From Petrosia ficiformis (lineage: Eukaryota > Porifera > Demospongiae > Haplosclerida > Petrosiidae): a stretch of 64,000 bases of DNA. This document shows positions 46,550 to 58,200 of the stretch, piece after piece; the stretch's first letter is position 1; every line of letters begins with the position of its first letter. The stretch lies in the NCBI GenBank assembly GCA_947044365.1, contig OX345652.1, forward strand, positions 1,519,001-1,583,000, in the 5' to 3' direction. The notes beneath the pieces are model-generated. The model was not told where the DNA came from and did no database searches. It saw only the letters and a list, made by a program, of their open reading frames with translations. Both the position numbers and the translations under genes were made by a program.

Positions 46550-48475
46550 TATACACATACTCGCACAATACATACATAATTTATACACATATATGTATAC
46601 ATGTACATCACTGTTTTTGATAAGCTTATATGGCACACCATTGGCCCAAAGAGTTTCCTATTTGGCACTGTACAACTCTCTCATTGGGCCAGATGGTGCA
46701 GTTAATTATGATTATATTGTCCTAACAGCATTAACTCATTCTTATTTGGCTCAAGATGTATTCCCAATGGTGCACACACTAACCATTGTTGAGCCAATTT
46801 GGCCCATGCAAAAACTCTGATGTACATACATATAATTGCATACATACATACATACATACATACATACACATACACCTACATACATACATACATACTTACA
46901 TACATACACATACACATACATACATACATACATACATACATACATACATACATACATACATACATACATACATACATACATACATACATACATACATGTA
47001 CATATGCACACACATACATACATACGTATATACATACGTATATACACATAATGATGTACAAACACATAATTATAGACAGCTGTCTGACTATCTCTAGTAA
47101 ACTATGAGTAAACTTCCATCTTCATTAATGCCTTTTAATATTTTGCTCAAGAAGGCCTTTGGGTTGAAACATTCTTATAATAAAAATCTATGTCATTCAA
47201 TTAACAACTCTTTAGAGCTGTACAATATTGTATCCTAATATCAATAATTATTGATTATTTGGAGTATTGCAATTTCACATTACAAGTTATTGTTCCTTTA
47301 TTCGGTAGTATCAAGAAATTATTAGGTTGCTCTCTTTACTTATACATGTATTCTCTTAATAATGTATTTATACAGCAGTGGAGAGCAAGACCATCAAACA
47401 ACAGCAACAATATGTCTCCACTCCCATTTCTTCGACTGCTTTAGAGAAAGTTCATCAATTGACAGAAGAAAATACGAAACTTAAGCAACAACTCCAGGAA
47501 AAAGAAATTGAAAATTATAAATTGCAAAAAGAGAATAATGTCCTTAAAACTGAAAGAGATGAAATGATAAGACAATTAACTGATTTGAAGTTATCTCGCA
47601 CTAGAGTTGAAGCAGAGAATAATCAGCTAACAAGCCAGATTACTGTTCTGAGAGAAGAAGTTAGAAGTAATGAACAGAGAGATCTCGCTGATATTAAATA
47701 TTGGGAGGTGAGTCATATAGAAGTTACGTCTACTGGACTAAAACTTGGTGATGGAGGTTGGGGAAGAGTTGAGGCTGGTTTCTTCCAGGGTCAGAAAGTT
47801 GCTTTAAAGATGCTCCACTCTGACATTGTTTCTCCATTTTATAATGACCTAGTTAGACGTGAGATAGCCATGATGGTGAGAGTACGTCATCCTAACCTTC
47901 TTCTCTGTATAGCAGCTGTTCTTGATCATCCTTCAGGTAGTCCTATAATCATTACTGAATTAATGGACACATCATTGAGAAAGATGTATACCAGTGGTGC
48001 ACTTGACTATATAATGAAGCTAAGTATACTACGAGATGTTGCCTCGGCACTGAATTATCTTCATTGTCATCAAGATGAAATTATTCATCGTGATGTGAGC
48101 AGTTCAAATGTTCTTCTGGAGGTCAAAGGTCATAGTCAGTGGAGGGCTAAATTATCTGATTTTGGTTCTGCAAATCTCTCACGACTTTCTAAAACTGTTG
48201 GACCAGGAGCCATGCTTTACTCCGCACCCGAAGTCCCCAAAGTACAAACTACTAAAATGGATGTTTATAGTTATGGGATCCTATTATGTGAACTTCTGAC
48301 CAATCAATTTCTATTACGTGAAGGATTTTCTTTGATGTTAGAAACACTAAGTTATAAATGGCAAGTAATGCATCAGTTAGTCATAGTATGTACTAAAGAT
48401 TCGCCGAAAGATCGTCCAAACATGTCGAATATTTTGAAGATTTTATATGACAATTATCCTAATATCCTCAACTAA
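41483..48475 (+). CDS. CAP-Gly / CAP-Gly / coiled-coil / protein kinase fusion, 5 exons, 754 aa
   Basis: Exons 41483-41749, 42214-42585, 42648-43007, 43707-43872, 47376-48475; phases 0,0,0,1; total 2265 nt in frame. CAP-Gly 1 at about residues 50-110 (GNRVVVQAVREKAVSGTVRWVG, then GIEL). CAP-Gly 2 at about 290-395 (IGMLVQTNSRGG, GVIQWIG, FAGIEL, then GCTDGSWNGIQYFKC and LEPDTRF); the second half is close to the CAP-Gly type of the deubiquitinase CYLD, whose CAP-Gly domains bind microtubules or NEMO. Coiled coil about 425-500. Kinase about 505-750, with every key motif: GDGGWGRV loop, VALK lysine, HRDVSSSNVLL catalytic loop, DFG, a SAPE, DVYSYGILLCE and DRP. The fold is TKL-like and looks active. 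No ubiquitin protease part is present. The 3.5-kb last intron is packed with repeats. AATAAA occurs at 48894. The start ATG at 41483 is the first in the exon; an upstream leader exon is possible. Confidence 0.9.
41873..42136. mobile_element. hAT-type MITE with perfect 8-bp target duplication
   Basis: Ends CAGTGTTCTCGTTAGG and CCTGCCGAGAACACTG pair in 14 of 16 positions. Identical 8-mers ATGTAGTA flank it at 41865-41872 and 42137-42144. The body repeats GCACCACCAA several times. It lies in intron 1 of the CAP-Gly kinase gene. Confidence 0.92.
43069..43308. mobile_element. hAT-type MITE, TAGTGTTGTTTTAG family, copy 2
   Basis: Ends TAGTGTTGTTTTAG and CTAAAACAACACTA, 240 bp, same family as 30573-30834. 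Flanks GTGTGTAT (43061-43068) and GCGTGTAT (43309-43316) match in 7 of 8. It sits in intron 3 of the CAP-Gly kinase gene. Confidence 0.87.
44300..44350. repeat. 51-bp hairpin repeat with short flanking direct repeat
   Basis: CTAGTCTCACGGGCCAGC and GCTGGCCCGCGAGACTAG form an 18-bp stem with one mismatch and a 15-nt loop. CCCAAC flanks both sides (44294-44299 and 44351-44356), as a target duplication would. Related ends occur at 39243 and 41371. Confidence 0.8.
44513..44830. repeat. CACTG-family repeat copy
   Basis: Begins CACTGTAAAAAGTAGTAGGT and contains, in reverse orientation, the same blocks as 3100-3610 and 18770-19006 (TGATCTTGACTAGTATAAA). A further block (TACGTAGCATAGTATTATA, then CATCTGCGAAAACAACAA) is repeated at 45530-45595. 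Confidence 0.75.
44841..45383. repeat. Dispersed element copy A (543 bp)
   Basis: Starts AATGAATGCACTAAAGTGCA GAACCCTCGC and ends ACCCTCCGCCTACGCGCTCG GGTTAA. A CACACA-rich stretch lies near the right end. The inverted copy is at 45981-46379. Confidence 0.75.
45420..45850. repeat. CACTG-family repeat copy, second block of intron 4
   Basis: Shares TTCTTTATTATGGCATGTAC, TATACTAGTCA and GCAGCATTGATTTATATAGT with the copies at 3100-3610 and 44513-44830. An internal repeat, GGGATTTACATGTTTAAAGT and AGATTTACATGTTTAAAATA, occurs at 45470 and 45650. Confidence 0.7.
45981..46379. repeat. Dispersed element copy B, inverted relative to copy A
   Basis: Begins TTAACCCGAGCGCGTAGGCG GAGGGTTATAG and ends GCGAGGGTTCTGCACTTTAG TGCATTCATT, the reverse complement of copy A's ends. 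A TG-rich run follows its left end. It is about 140 bp shorter than copy A. Confidence 0.75.
46512..46548. repeat. (CA)n microsatellite
   Basis: Uninterrupted ACAC run of about 18 units in intron 4 of the CAP-Gly kinase gene. Confidence 0.95.
46613..46808. repeat. Dispersed repeat shared with an MFSD8 intron
   Basis: Matches 52595-52755 in reverse complement: GGCACACCATTGGCCCAAAG against CTTTGGGCCAATGGTGTGTC, and TGTATTCCCAATGGTGCACA against a related block. TTGGCCCA-type words occur at both ends, suggesting short terminal inverted repeats. Confidence 0.65.
46836..47040. repeat. (TACA)n microsatellite
   Basis: Roughly 40 TACA tetramers with a few interruptions (TACACC, TACTTA, TACGTA). Long open frames here in several frames (HTYI repeats) are artefacts of the repeat. 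Confidence 0.97.
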
Positions 48476-49297
48476 TCCGACAGAACCTCGATCCTTACCA
48501 TCTCTTCTAGTAGTAGTCAGTGTGTGTCTGTATTAATCCTCTACATATGTTATGTACAATTAGTCAATGATATCACTTTAGTCAGTATGATGTATCAGTA
48601 TAAATTATTGTAATGTACACGTTTTTATTGATACTAACAATATATATATAATTATGTATTTTTTAAATTAAATGAATATATATATATTATACCTTATAAA
48701 TTAATATTCAACTCATGATTATAAGTATAAAGAAGTGGGTAGTTCCCTTTTCTCCAACTACATGGAATCTAAACTCATGATCACCTCCATCTGTTGTTTT
48801 AGTATGAATAACCGTTTTTATAATAGGTATAGGTTTTATGTAATTTTTAGAGGGTTGATTCTATTTATATAGCATGGTTATATCTAAATAACAAATAAAA
48901 CAAAAGAAATACAGAATGTCTGTTGTTCCCTAAGTTTATACCATTTGTCCATTTTGTCTTCTAAGTTGACTGTCCATGCATCAAAACACTCACGATGGTA
49001 GAAGCTGTACATGTCTATCTTATTCCATTTGTTTCCTAGATGTGTTATGAATCATTACGTTACCAACTGGTGTACATCATTGTACAAAATCTGACTACTC
49101 CAAGGACCATATCACTAGTCAGCTGCTGTCTAAAATTATAATAATTATAACTAAAAACTGATTGCAAATTTCAGTATCCCACTTTATAACTAGAAAATAA
49201 TTAACATTTTTCGTTCCACAAGAAAAATACACAGAAATACACAAAGGATAGATTATTAGTGATTATACACACAACATTTCAATATTACATAAGACAG
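48476..49297. other. Convergent 3' region of the CAP-Gly kinase and MFSD8 genes
   Basis: The + gene stops at 48475 and the - gene at 49298. It must hold both 3' untranslated regions. AATAAA at 48894-48899 is a candidate poly(A) signal for the + gene. No other feature is seen. Confidence 0.5.
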
Positions 49298-52200
49298 TTA
49301 TACCCATCCCCTAGGCTTCCCAAATGGTACTAGTCTGTAACATGAGATTGAAAGTGTTAGTATTGCTATTCCAAGTACACCAACAATAGATGCTAGAGTG
49401 ATCTGTGGACCAGCCACATCATATAGAAATGTTACGAACAGTGGACCAACAGTTCTAGCTAGGCTTCCAGCAGCTGTGAGTACCCCCATCATGATTCCCT
49501 AGTAGTGAGAAAAGAATTGTCCTTAGTAAAGTATATGTCAATAAAATGTCACTATACAGTAACAGTAATTACCTTAGTACTACTGTCTCACTACTATATA
49601 TGGTGTTCAATTGACATGTACAAAATTACTGTCAAAACTAAACTGTAGTGTGGAAATGAAACTACTCAGTAATTACTGTACTTTATGATGACTTTTTACT
49701 GTATTGGTATTCTGTGTCTGTGTTTTAGGGAATTATCAATGTTTACAAATTATTTCTAATTATGATAGCCTGAAGGCTGGTTCGCATAATGACCCACAGA
49801 TTTGCATTTCTTTGTGTTGCATCAATGCCTATAGTGACTATACGCTTCCTTCATCAGAGCAAGGTAACACAAAGATAGGATCTGATTTTATCTTTGTGTC
49901 AGCTACGTTGCATTTCACCAATCAGTTTTCTTACTTCTTCAGGCTCCAGTTTTCGAGTACACGGAAAAATAGAGACAGTACTGCCATCAGCAATGACTGA
50001 TACATGTACATGTACATAGTCATCACAAAGCAATTATAGGGATACATTTTTCTCAATAATTAAATCTTGTTTTAATTTAAATTATTGGACCATTCTCACA
50101 TTCATGGTCACATTATTATATATTTCCAGTAGCCCCAATGGATTGTCTAGTGTTCTGTAAATATGTCAAAGATACATGTACATGGGATATATTGGGATGT
50201 TACTGAGAAATCATTCTTAAGTACTAACTATCCCAGGCTTCCCAGGATATGTAGACAATCCTAGGACATACATTAATGTCTGGCTATACTCTTGTCTGTG
50301 TATCCCAGGACGTATGTAAGCTACACAGTACACATGTACATGTAGGTCTGGCTATGCCCTATGCCATTGTCTGTGTATTCCAGAACATATCCCAGGATAT
50401 GCAGACAATCTGAGAATGATCCCAGGACATACATTTACATGTATGCAAGCTAGGCCCATGCCCGAGTATCACATTATAACAATGAATACTGAAAAATCTA
50501 AAGTAACCTTACTTGAGGATTAGGTCCAAGAATCTTTGAATAAATAGAGTAACATAGTACTGAAGATGTAGGGTAACCAACAGCCAATAACACCATACCA
50601 GCAATATATTGTACTAACAATAAACGAGGTACTGACCGACACCATTCTAGCTTTGGATAACGACATCCAACTGGTATTGTTGCATTTTTCAAACCAATGA
50701 ATGAAATATTATTCCGTGTTTCTGTGTGATTATCTACCAGAGGATTCACAACTGTATGGAAGAAAGAGGAATTTGTAAGACAATGTAAGTAATAGTCGTA
50801 CTAAAGGTCATTCACATTCACCATGACCTCAGAAAAATATTCATGACTTGAGTTTGGATCTGTTGACCCACTACATGTACATGTATAAAACCATTTTCTC
50901 CTTCCCATTCTTTTTTTTTTGTGTATGTGAAATTTCAATCCATTGGTTCATTATTACGTTATATTGTCTAATAATTATGTTTACCATAGAAACAACAAAT
51001 CCCACACATTTTAATTATACATTCAAATTACACACTATGCTGATTTTTCATGGTATTGTACTGGAAGTCACAGAGCGGAAGTGTTATTGTACCAGAAGTC
51101 ACCTGACTGAAAGTGTTATTGTACCAGAAGTCACCTGACTGAAAGTGTTATTGTACCAGAAGTCACCTGACTGAAAGTGTTATTGTACCAGAAGTCACTT
51201 ACTGAAAGTGTTATTGTACAAATGAACTGTAATCCTGAACCAAGTAAGTTTATTTGTAGTAATAACGTTGGAAGTTAGAGAGCTTTATCTATGCCCAATA
51301 TTAAAATTTATGGTTCCGAAGTGATGGTAGCTTGAGATAATCACTGGTCTGGGTTTTACCTTGTAATAGCTCCTTATCGTGATTGTTTCATAATGATAGC
51401 TGTTACATTAAATAAATAAATTATTGTACAGATATTGGGAAATATCACTTGTATTGTCACTCGTCCTTCATCCTTCAATTGTCATTAGTTGGTATTTCCC
51501 GGTATCTGTATGATAATACATGTATATACACAATGTAAGTGTAATCATATGTATTAACCTTATGACATTAATCTTAATATGTAATAGTTAAACCACACTT
51601 GCGAGGCTTAAGTGTTTTAATGTTCTGAACGAAGATGACCAATAAAGGTCAAGATGACGTAATTACATTGTATGTCATCTTGACCTTTATTGTGTCATCC
51701 GAGTGAGGCAAACACTAAAACAAGCAAGCCAACAGAGTGTGGTTAATTGCTGATCATGTGACCTTTATCCAGTCAGATGATTGCATTTGGTGTGATACTT
51801 GATGTGAATAGCTCACACTGTAGTCGTACACAACCTACAGTACAGTTTTTCTCCCACCCATAGAATGAAACCTGGGATTACAAAACTAATTCACAACCTA
51901 CCATCTACCACCTACATGTACCTGATATTGCTATATTTGGTGGCTCGTTTCCCATTGGTATCATGGCAAAAAACCCGATAGCTGACAAGATTAATCCTAC
52001 CATCAATACAGTCCTCTCATCAATGCTGTAGTAAAGAATATGATGAATGTTCTAATGACAATTCAATGTACATGTATGATATGTGTCTGTGGATCCAACA
52101 GTCCATTATATCTGGCAGATATTAATATCGAGGAGGGGGGGGGGGGGGAGGGAGGGTCCCATTGGATTCCCCCTACATGTACCTATAAAATTTAGTGCTT

Positions 52201-55200
52201 GAAGAATTGCATGCAGTGTACTTCACATACATGTACATGTACAATGTAAATTTATATGTGTTAGCCTGTTAGGTAATACAGATTGTGTTTATAAGAACCC
52301 CTCCCCTCCAAAACAATTCCTGCATCAGTTCCCTGTTTCTTACATTTACAGAAATTACACAATACATCTTTTCTTACATGACATATACTCAGTTAAATTG
52401 CAGTGCTCAAGAGATGTGGTTTCAATATTTTACAATACAGTACTTGACAACTTGGCACTACATGAAATTACTGTCTATAGTACACACATCTTGTGCTATA
52501 ATTTTAATTATAATACTCAAGCAGTGTTTTAAGTAATACTTCAAGCCTGTAACCATGTTAGTTACTATAGTGATTATACATGTACATGTAGACAACATGT
52601 GCATGGTTAGTGTGTGAGTGATTGGGAATACATCTTGAGCACGTTAAAGCTGTTAGTGCAAATATAATCATAATTAACTGTCATCTGGCCCAAAGAGAGA
52701 ACTGTGCAGTGCCAAATAAGAAGCTCTTTGGGCCAATGGTGTGTCATGTGAGCTTAATTATCAAAAATATTCCAAGAGTATTATTATAATAATATATATA
52801 CAATAATTGTATATTAACTTACAATTTTGTGACAAATTTGAGGGCAATAAAGGTAACAATAGCTAGAACTGCAAGACCTCCAAACATAATATTGTTGTAG
52901 AGTATAGCCTTTGTCTTTGTCCAAGCAAATTCATCCATACTGTATGGAGTGACAATACTGATAGATATGAAGGAAGAGAGAGGGGGAGAGAGGGGAGAGA
53001 GGAAGAGAGGGGGAGAAAGGGAGAGAGGGAGAGGAGAGAGAGAGGAAGTGAAGAAGAGAGGGGAGAAAGGGTGAGAGGGAGAGGGGAGAGAGAGGAAGAG
53101 AGGGAGAGAGAAGGAGAGAAGGATAGAGGGAGAGGGAGGAGAGAGGGAGAGGAAGAGAGGGGGGATGGAGGGAGAGAAGGGAGAGAGAGGGAAAGAGGGG
53201 GAGAGAGGGATGGAGGGAGAGAGGAGAGAGAGGGAGCATCATTATATAAGTAGTAGCGTTGTCCCATATACACATGTACGTTATCAGGAGCTATAGTCCA
53301 ACTATTTAATTCTGTTCAAGCATTTTATGATGGTATTAAACATAATTGCAAAGGTGGTAAGAAATACATGTAGTGAGCAAACTATTACGCCCTACATGTA
53401 CATTGTATAATTATGCTTTGCATATCCAAATTTATTGGAGATTTACTATAAAATGTGCCTGGCTGTTTCCATATCACTCTAGTGATGCACTGCGGTAATT
53501 AGTATTGGTCATTATCGTAGTTTTAATATTGGATTTTGATATCAACTGATACCAATTCGATATTACAATGTATATCTACCTTCTGGTTTCTGATTCTTTG
53601 AGCATTTCTAGGAGCGCATGAACCCCTTGGGCGGGGTTCATGCGCTCCTGGTTATTGCAACACATGTGAATACACTAATAATATCATTTCTCGTGATTAT
53701 AACATCAACAACTTTTAGAAATGCTCAAAGAATCAGAAACCAGAAGGTAGATATACATTGTAATATCGAATTGGTATCAGTTACTAGTACATTAGTAATT
53801 ATTGTTTTATTGGAATATCATTAATATCTCTTATCAATAATACACACATATAGTTAAACAATATAAGAACTCCAAGTTGGACAGGCTTTGCTGCTCATAC
53901 GTTCCTGATTATAGTTATACTATATTGTTAATGATTTTCAACTTACGTTTCATAAACTGCTAGAACAAACAGTACTGCAAAAAACAATACAACACACACA
54001 TAAGCTGCAATTCGATCATATTTCTCCCCTGTTCTAATATTATCAGTATTAACACCAGGATATGATAAAGTGACATTAGTACTGTCATTATCTGTAATTA
54101 ACAATGTAACAATAATAGATATATGACAATACTTTGGTCTGATATATGAATCATGACTGGAAAGAATTAGTGTTGCACCTATACAGCAATTTGCCTATAT
54201 GGCTATCTGCATATATTTCATAATCCAAATTGCCTATATGCAGATCCGATCCGATATTGTCTGTTTGAAATATATAGTTGTATTTATCTACATGTAGTTT
54301 ACAACTATTCACACATGGTACAGTGTTAATTATTCTATTGTTTGTGTGCTATATATATATGTACATTGTACATGTAGTTACAGGCATATTCAGCCTTGGT
54401 TGCACATATCTTCAAATTGTACTTGTGCAGTTTGACAATAATGTACATGTATCTACAAACCTGAAAAATATTGTGTAAGCTGTATAGGCAATGTATAGGC
54501 AATGCAGTTGCCTATACCAATACTCTGCCCATATCTTCAATATAGGAACCTATTCAGATCCCTATACTAGTATAGGTGCAACCCGATAAAGAATATCCAT
54601 TCCATCTGGAATAATCATGGATATTTATTTGATACACTGTCACCTAACAATGTGTAGATGATATATTTTATAGCATGCAAGGTAATAATCACTACAGTTT
54701 CAACAATTTCAGATTGTAAACATCTATATACATGTATGTTAATGATAGACTCACGCTTTCTAGCAAATGTCTTCATTTTCTTAAAATTACGAGTGATGAG
54801 TTTTCTGTCCTTGAATACAAAAATCACTAATAGTATGTTAATCACGGCTAATAGCGCACTGAGATATCCTGGTCCAGTGTATATATTGAAATGAAACCGA
54901 ATAGCACTCCAATATACACCAGTACTACCCAATGGAACAAATGCTAGTGCTAAAACTGTGTAAAAATAATTATAAAAAAAAAAAATTAGCATGATATTTA
55001 TATCCCTTTACATGTAACTATTGAATTCATAGCATTGAATTGATTTGTGCCCAGCTGTCTTATTTGCATATACTCAATTGCTATAACTCCAATTCTAAAT
55101 AATTCTACACATTCGATTCAGTACTATCTGATACTATCTCAGGAGCCTACATGGCTAAAGTTAGTGATGTACTGATAATCAGATTGTCAGTATCAGCCGG

Positions 55201-58200
55201 TATTAGTGATTTCTGAAAGGTGTAACTGATATTGTAATAAGTATACTATTAATGTCATTTCTTGTGATTATAACATCATTAATCACTTTTATGATCTACA
55301 TGTATATATAATTTTCCTTGTAATGTACGTCAATGTCAAAGGTCAAGCTACATAGAAGAATTTAGCTCCTAATTATACAACATGACGTTTATTTGGTTAT
55401 TATTAACATTCTTCTCTTGTTGCTTTTTATGGCCCGTAGAGCCATCCCTATGATTGCTTTCCCATGGGTTCGAACTATGTTTATATACATGTATATTATA
55501 CACATGTATGTTTGTGTCACTTACACAAGTATGTGTTGTATACGTACATGTAGTTAAGGAAGTTGCACCATTCCGGGGGTTCGGTCAATTAATGTGCGTA
55601 AAAGAATGCGTGCTCGAGCTCTACAGACTAGCAGAAAGAAAGCTGTGTACATGTAGCTTACATGTACATGTACATGTACGTAGAAACTGGAACTAATAGC
55701 TAACTATTTTACATGACATATACCCCCAAAGTTTTACAAGGTCCTTTAAAAGGTAAACAAAGTAGATAATCAAAATAATAAGTATAATAGGCTGTTGTGT
55801 TTCAGTTAGCCATGATTACTGAATGCTAGACACTGCAAATCAGTCATAGGGATACTTTTTTCTCTATATATCTTGTTAAATACACATTAATTTCTAAATA
55901 ACCTGGTCCTAAAATGAATCCAATGGCTTGACTTGCACTAATACCAGCAAATGCTCCTGTTCTTTCTGATTCAGTTGTTGCAGCTGAAACATATGATCTA
56001 GCAACAGCAGCATTTCCTAAACATGAAAAAAGTGAAGAAGATGAAAATAAATTCCGTTCTACATGAAATATGTACACATGTAGTTACAGCAACTATATAG
56101 CTAGGGATGTGCGATACAACCAAATAATAGTATTGGGTATTGCTGCCAATTCAGTATCATGATATATGATACAGTATTACAATATTCGAAACGAAATGCT
56201 TATAAAATGTAAATATACGTCCTGTTTGGTTGTATTTGTCAAGAAATGCATGGTGAAATAAATCAATCAAAGTTATGCACACTAGCTTGTTACAATTGCT
56301 TTTAGGTGTAAAATTAGATAAATGTAAAAAAACCATGTTTACTAAACTGTCCACTCTAGTGTATCGATACACCCAAAAACCAATATTGTATCATGATATT
56401 GAATGAAAATTTTGATAATTCGATATATCAATATGTATCACACACCACTAACACCAACTCTCTCGGTAATAACTGACGAAAGAGATGCATATTACATAAT
56501 ATACATTTGTATCTCAATTTCAACATCATAAACAATGCAATAAATGCTTTATTACATGTATGTGGCTTGGAACTTCTTACACAGACAACAGACACTTAGA
56601 TGCACACACACACCAATTCATTTTGGTACAATTTCTTTGTCGATTAATTGCTATAAACATCAATAATAATATTACTGATATCACACAGGTCATTACTGTA
56701 CATTACTGATTGACTCACCTGCACCAAAACCCACAAGTGCTCTTGACACAATGAGAACATACTGACCACTTTCATGAGGAAATGCTTGTCCATATGAATA
56801 CAAAAGATTAGTTACCACACTAATAATAAGACTGACTAGTAATGGTTCATAAGTAGGACGTTTATCAGACCAGAAACCAAATACTGGAGATGCTATCAAC
56901 TGTCCTAGACTATAGGCTGCTACAACTACTCCAAAGAATGTAGTGTTTGCTTTGTTGTCAGTAAGCTATGGATTAATAGAAAAGGTTTTATACCATATAA
57001 GGAAATAATTAAGTAGGGGAAAATATCACGAATCCACTTCTAACCGCGAATGTTTTCCACCAAATGTATTACGTCGTTAACTACTCATGTGAGCTGTTTC
57101 TAAGTCACAGGCTAGCGCTCTGGTTAGGAAAAAGCGTCGCTCTCATTAAAATCACTACAGTAATCAATCCAAGTTGGATATTGGCAGGTATGCATGCAGG
57201 TGTGTATGGACACAGAGCATCTGCTAGAAAGTAGAGTAAAGAGCTAGGAGTAGATCTACATGTATGTGAGAGGTTTAAAAAGGTTTTCATAATAACTCAT
57301 TCACAGCATAAATATAATTATTAAATCAGAGAACACGATGATTATTTTCTTGTTATTTTGATCAAATTTTGTCCCTGTTTAATTATTTCATTTCTATAAA
57401 AATATTTCAGTTACCATACTTATAACAGGCTATAATTGAATTGACCAATCAGATTGCTTTATACTATGTCGACAAAAAGAAATATTTGGTCATCAGAGAT
57501 TGAATTTGGTACAAAAAGAGAGGTCTGCTATTTATTCTATGGAAGTGTGACTGAAACCTGTCAGATGAATAGGTGTGTAGCTAGATAATTGCGTGACTCA
57601 GTTTGTGTGAATATATTCATGAGATACACTGCATGTAATTAGTTACAGAAATGTACTTTGAATGGATGAATGTCAATAAATGTGGTAGTCTCTAATCAGT
57701 AATCACTGGATTGGACTACTGGACTGCAAAGTTAGTGTGGGTGTTCATTTGCTACATTCAAATACGAATAACACATGTGTTATAACTTTAGATGAAGGGA
57801 CTTTGTGGCCATTCTTGCAGATGAATTCCCATATTATTACCTAGCTATTGGATAATATACACACATTGTAGTTCCTCAGGAAAGCATCATACACTAGTGA
57901 AGAATTCATGCATTGTAAAAATTAATATTAACAATGACAGCATCTCTAAGAAGCCAATATTATTATGTTTCTAATGGAAACAATCTTTACTTTCTGTTAC
58001 AAATACGATTATTATGTTCCTAATTGAAAGTACAGCTGTACTATCTATACATGTACATGTACATCATACATGTACATGTACATGTAATAATTATTTGTTA
58101 TGAACAAGAATAGGAACATAATAATTACAGCCAAAACACTAAATACATTACTATTGAGTGTATAATTCTGTTGTCATAGAATCTTTGTCTGCAGTGACTG

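Larger units (their letters stand above)
43873..47375. other. Repeat-packed intron 4 of the CAP-Gly kinase gene
   Basis: A 3.5-kb intron separating the CAP-Gly half from the kinase half. It carries a hairpin, two CACTG-family blocks, two inverted copies of one element, a dispersed repeat, and (CA)n and (TACA)n arrays, listed separately. No exon was found inside: ELKT from exon 4 and VESKTIK from exon 5 join in matching phase 1. Confidence 0.75.

Noticed and set aside
46836..47040. Possible CRISPR-like repeat array
   Set aside because: It is a simple tetranucleotide microsatellite without spacers, and the DNA is eukaryotic.
46751..47107. Several overlapping frames of HTYI / MYVC repeats on both strands
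   Set aside because: They are translations of the (TACA)n array; every frame is open because the repeat has few stops.
52863..53275. Serine/leucine/proline-rich frames and a Glu/Arg-rich frame
   Set aside because: They are translations of the (GA)n purine tract; only the MFSD8 exon at 52823-52957 is coding.
56102..56450. Target duplication for the GATGTGCGATAC element
   Set aside because: The flanking 8-mers (TATATAGC and ACACCAAC) do not match, so it is listed only as a candidate repeat.
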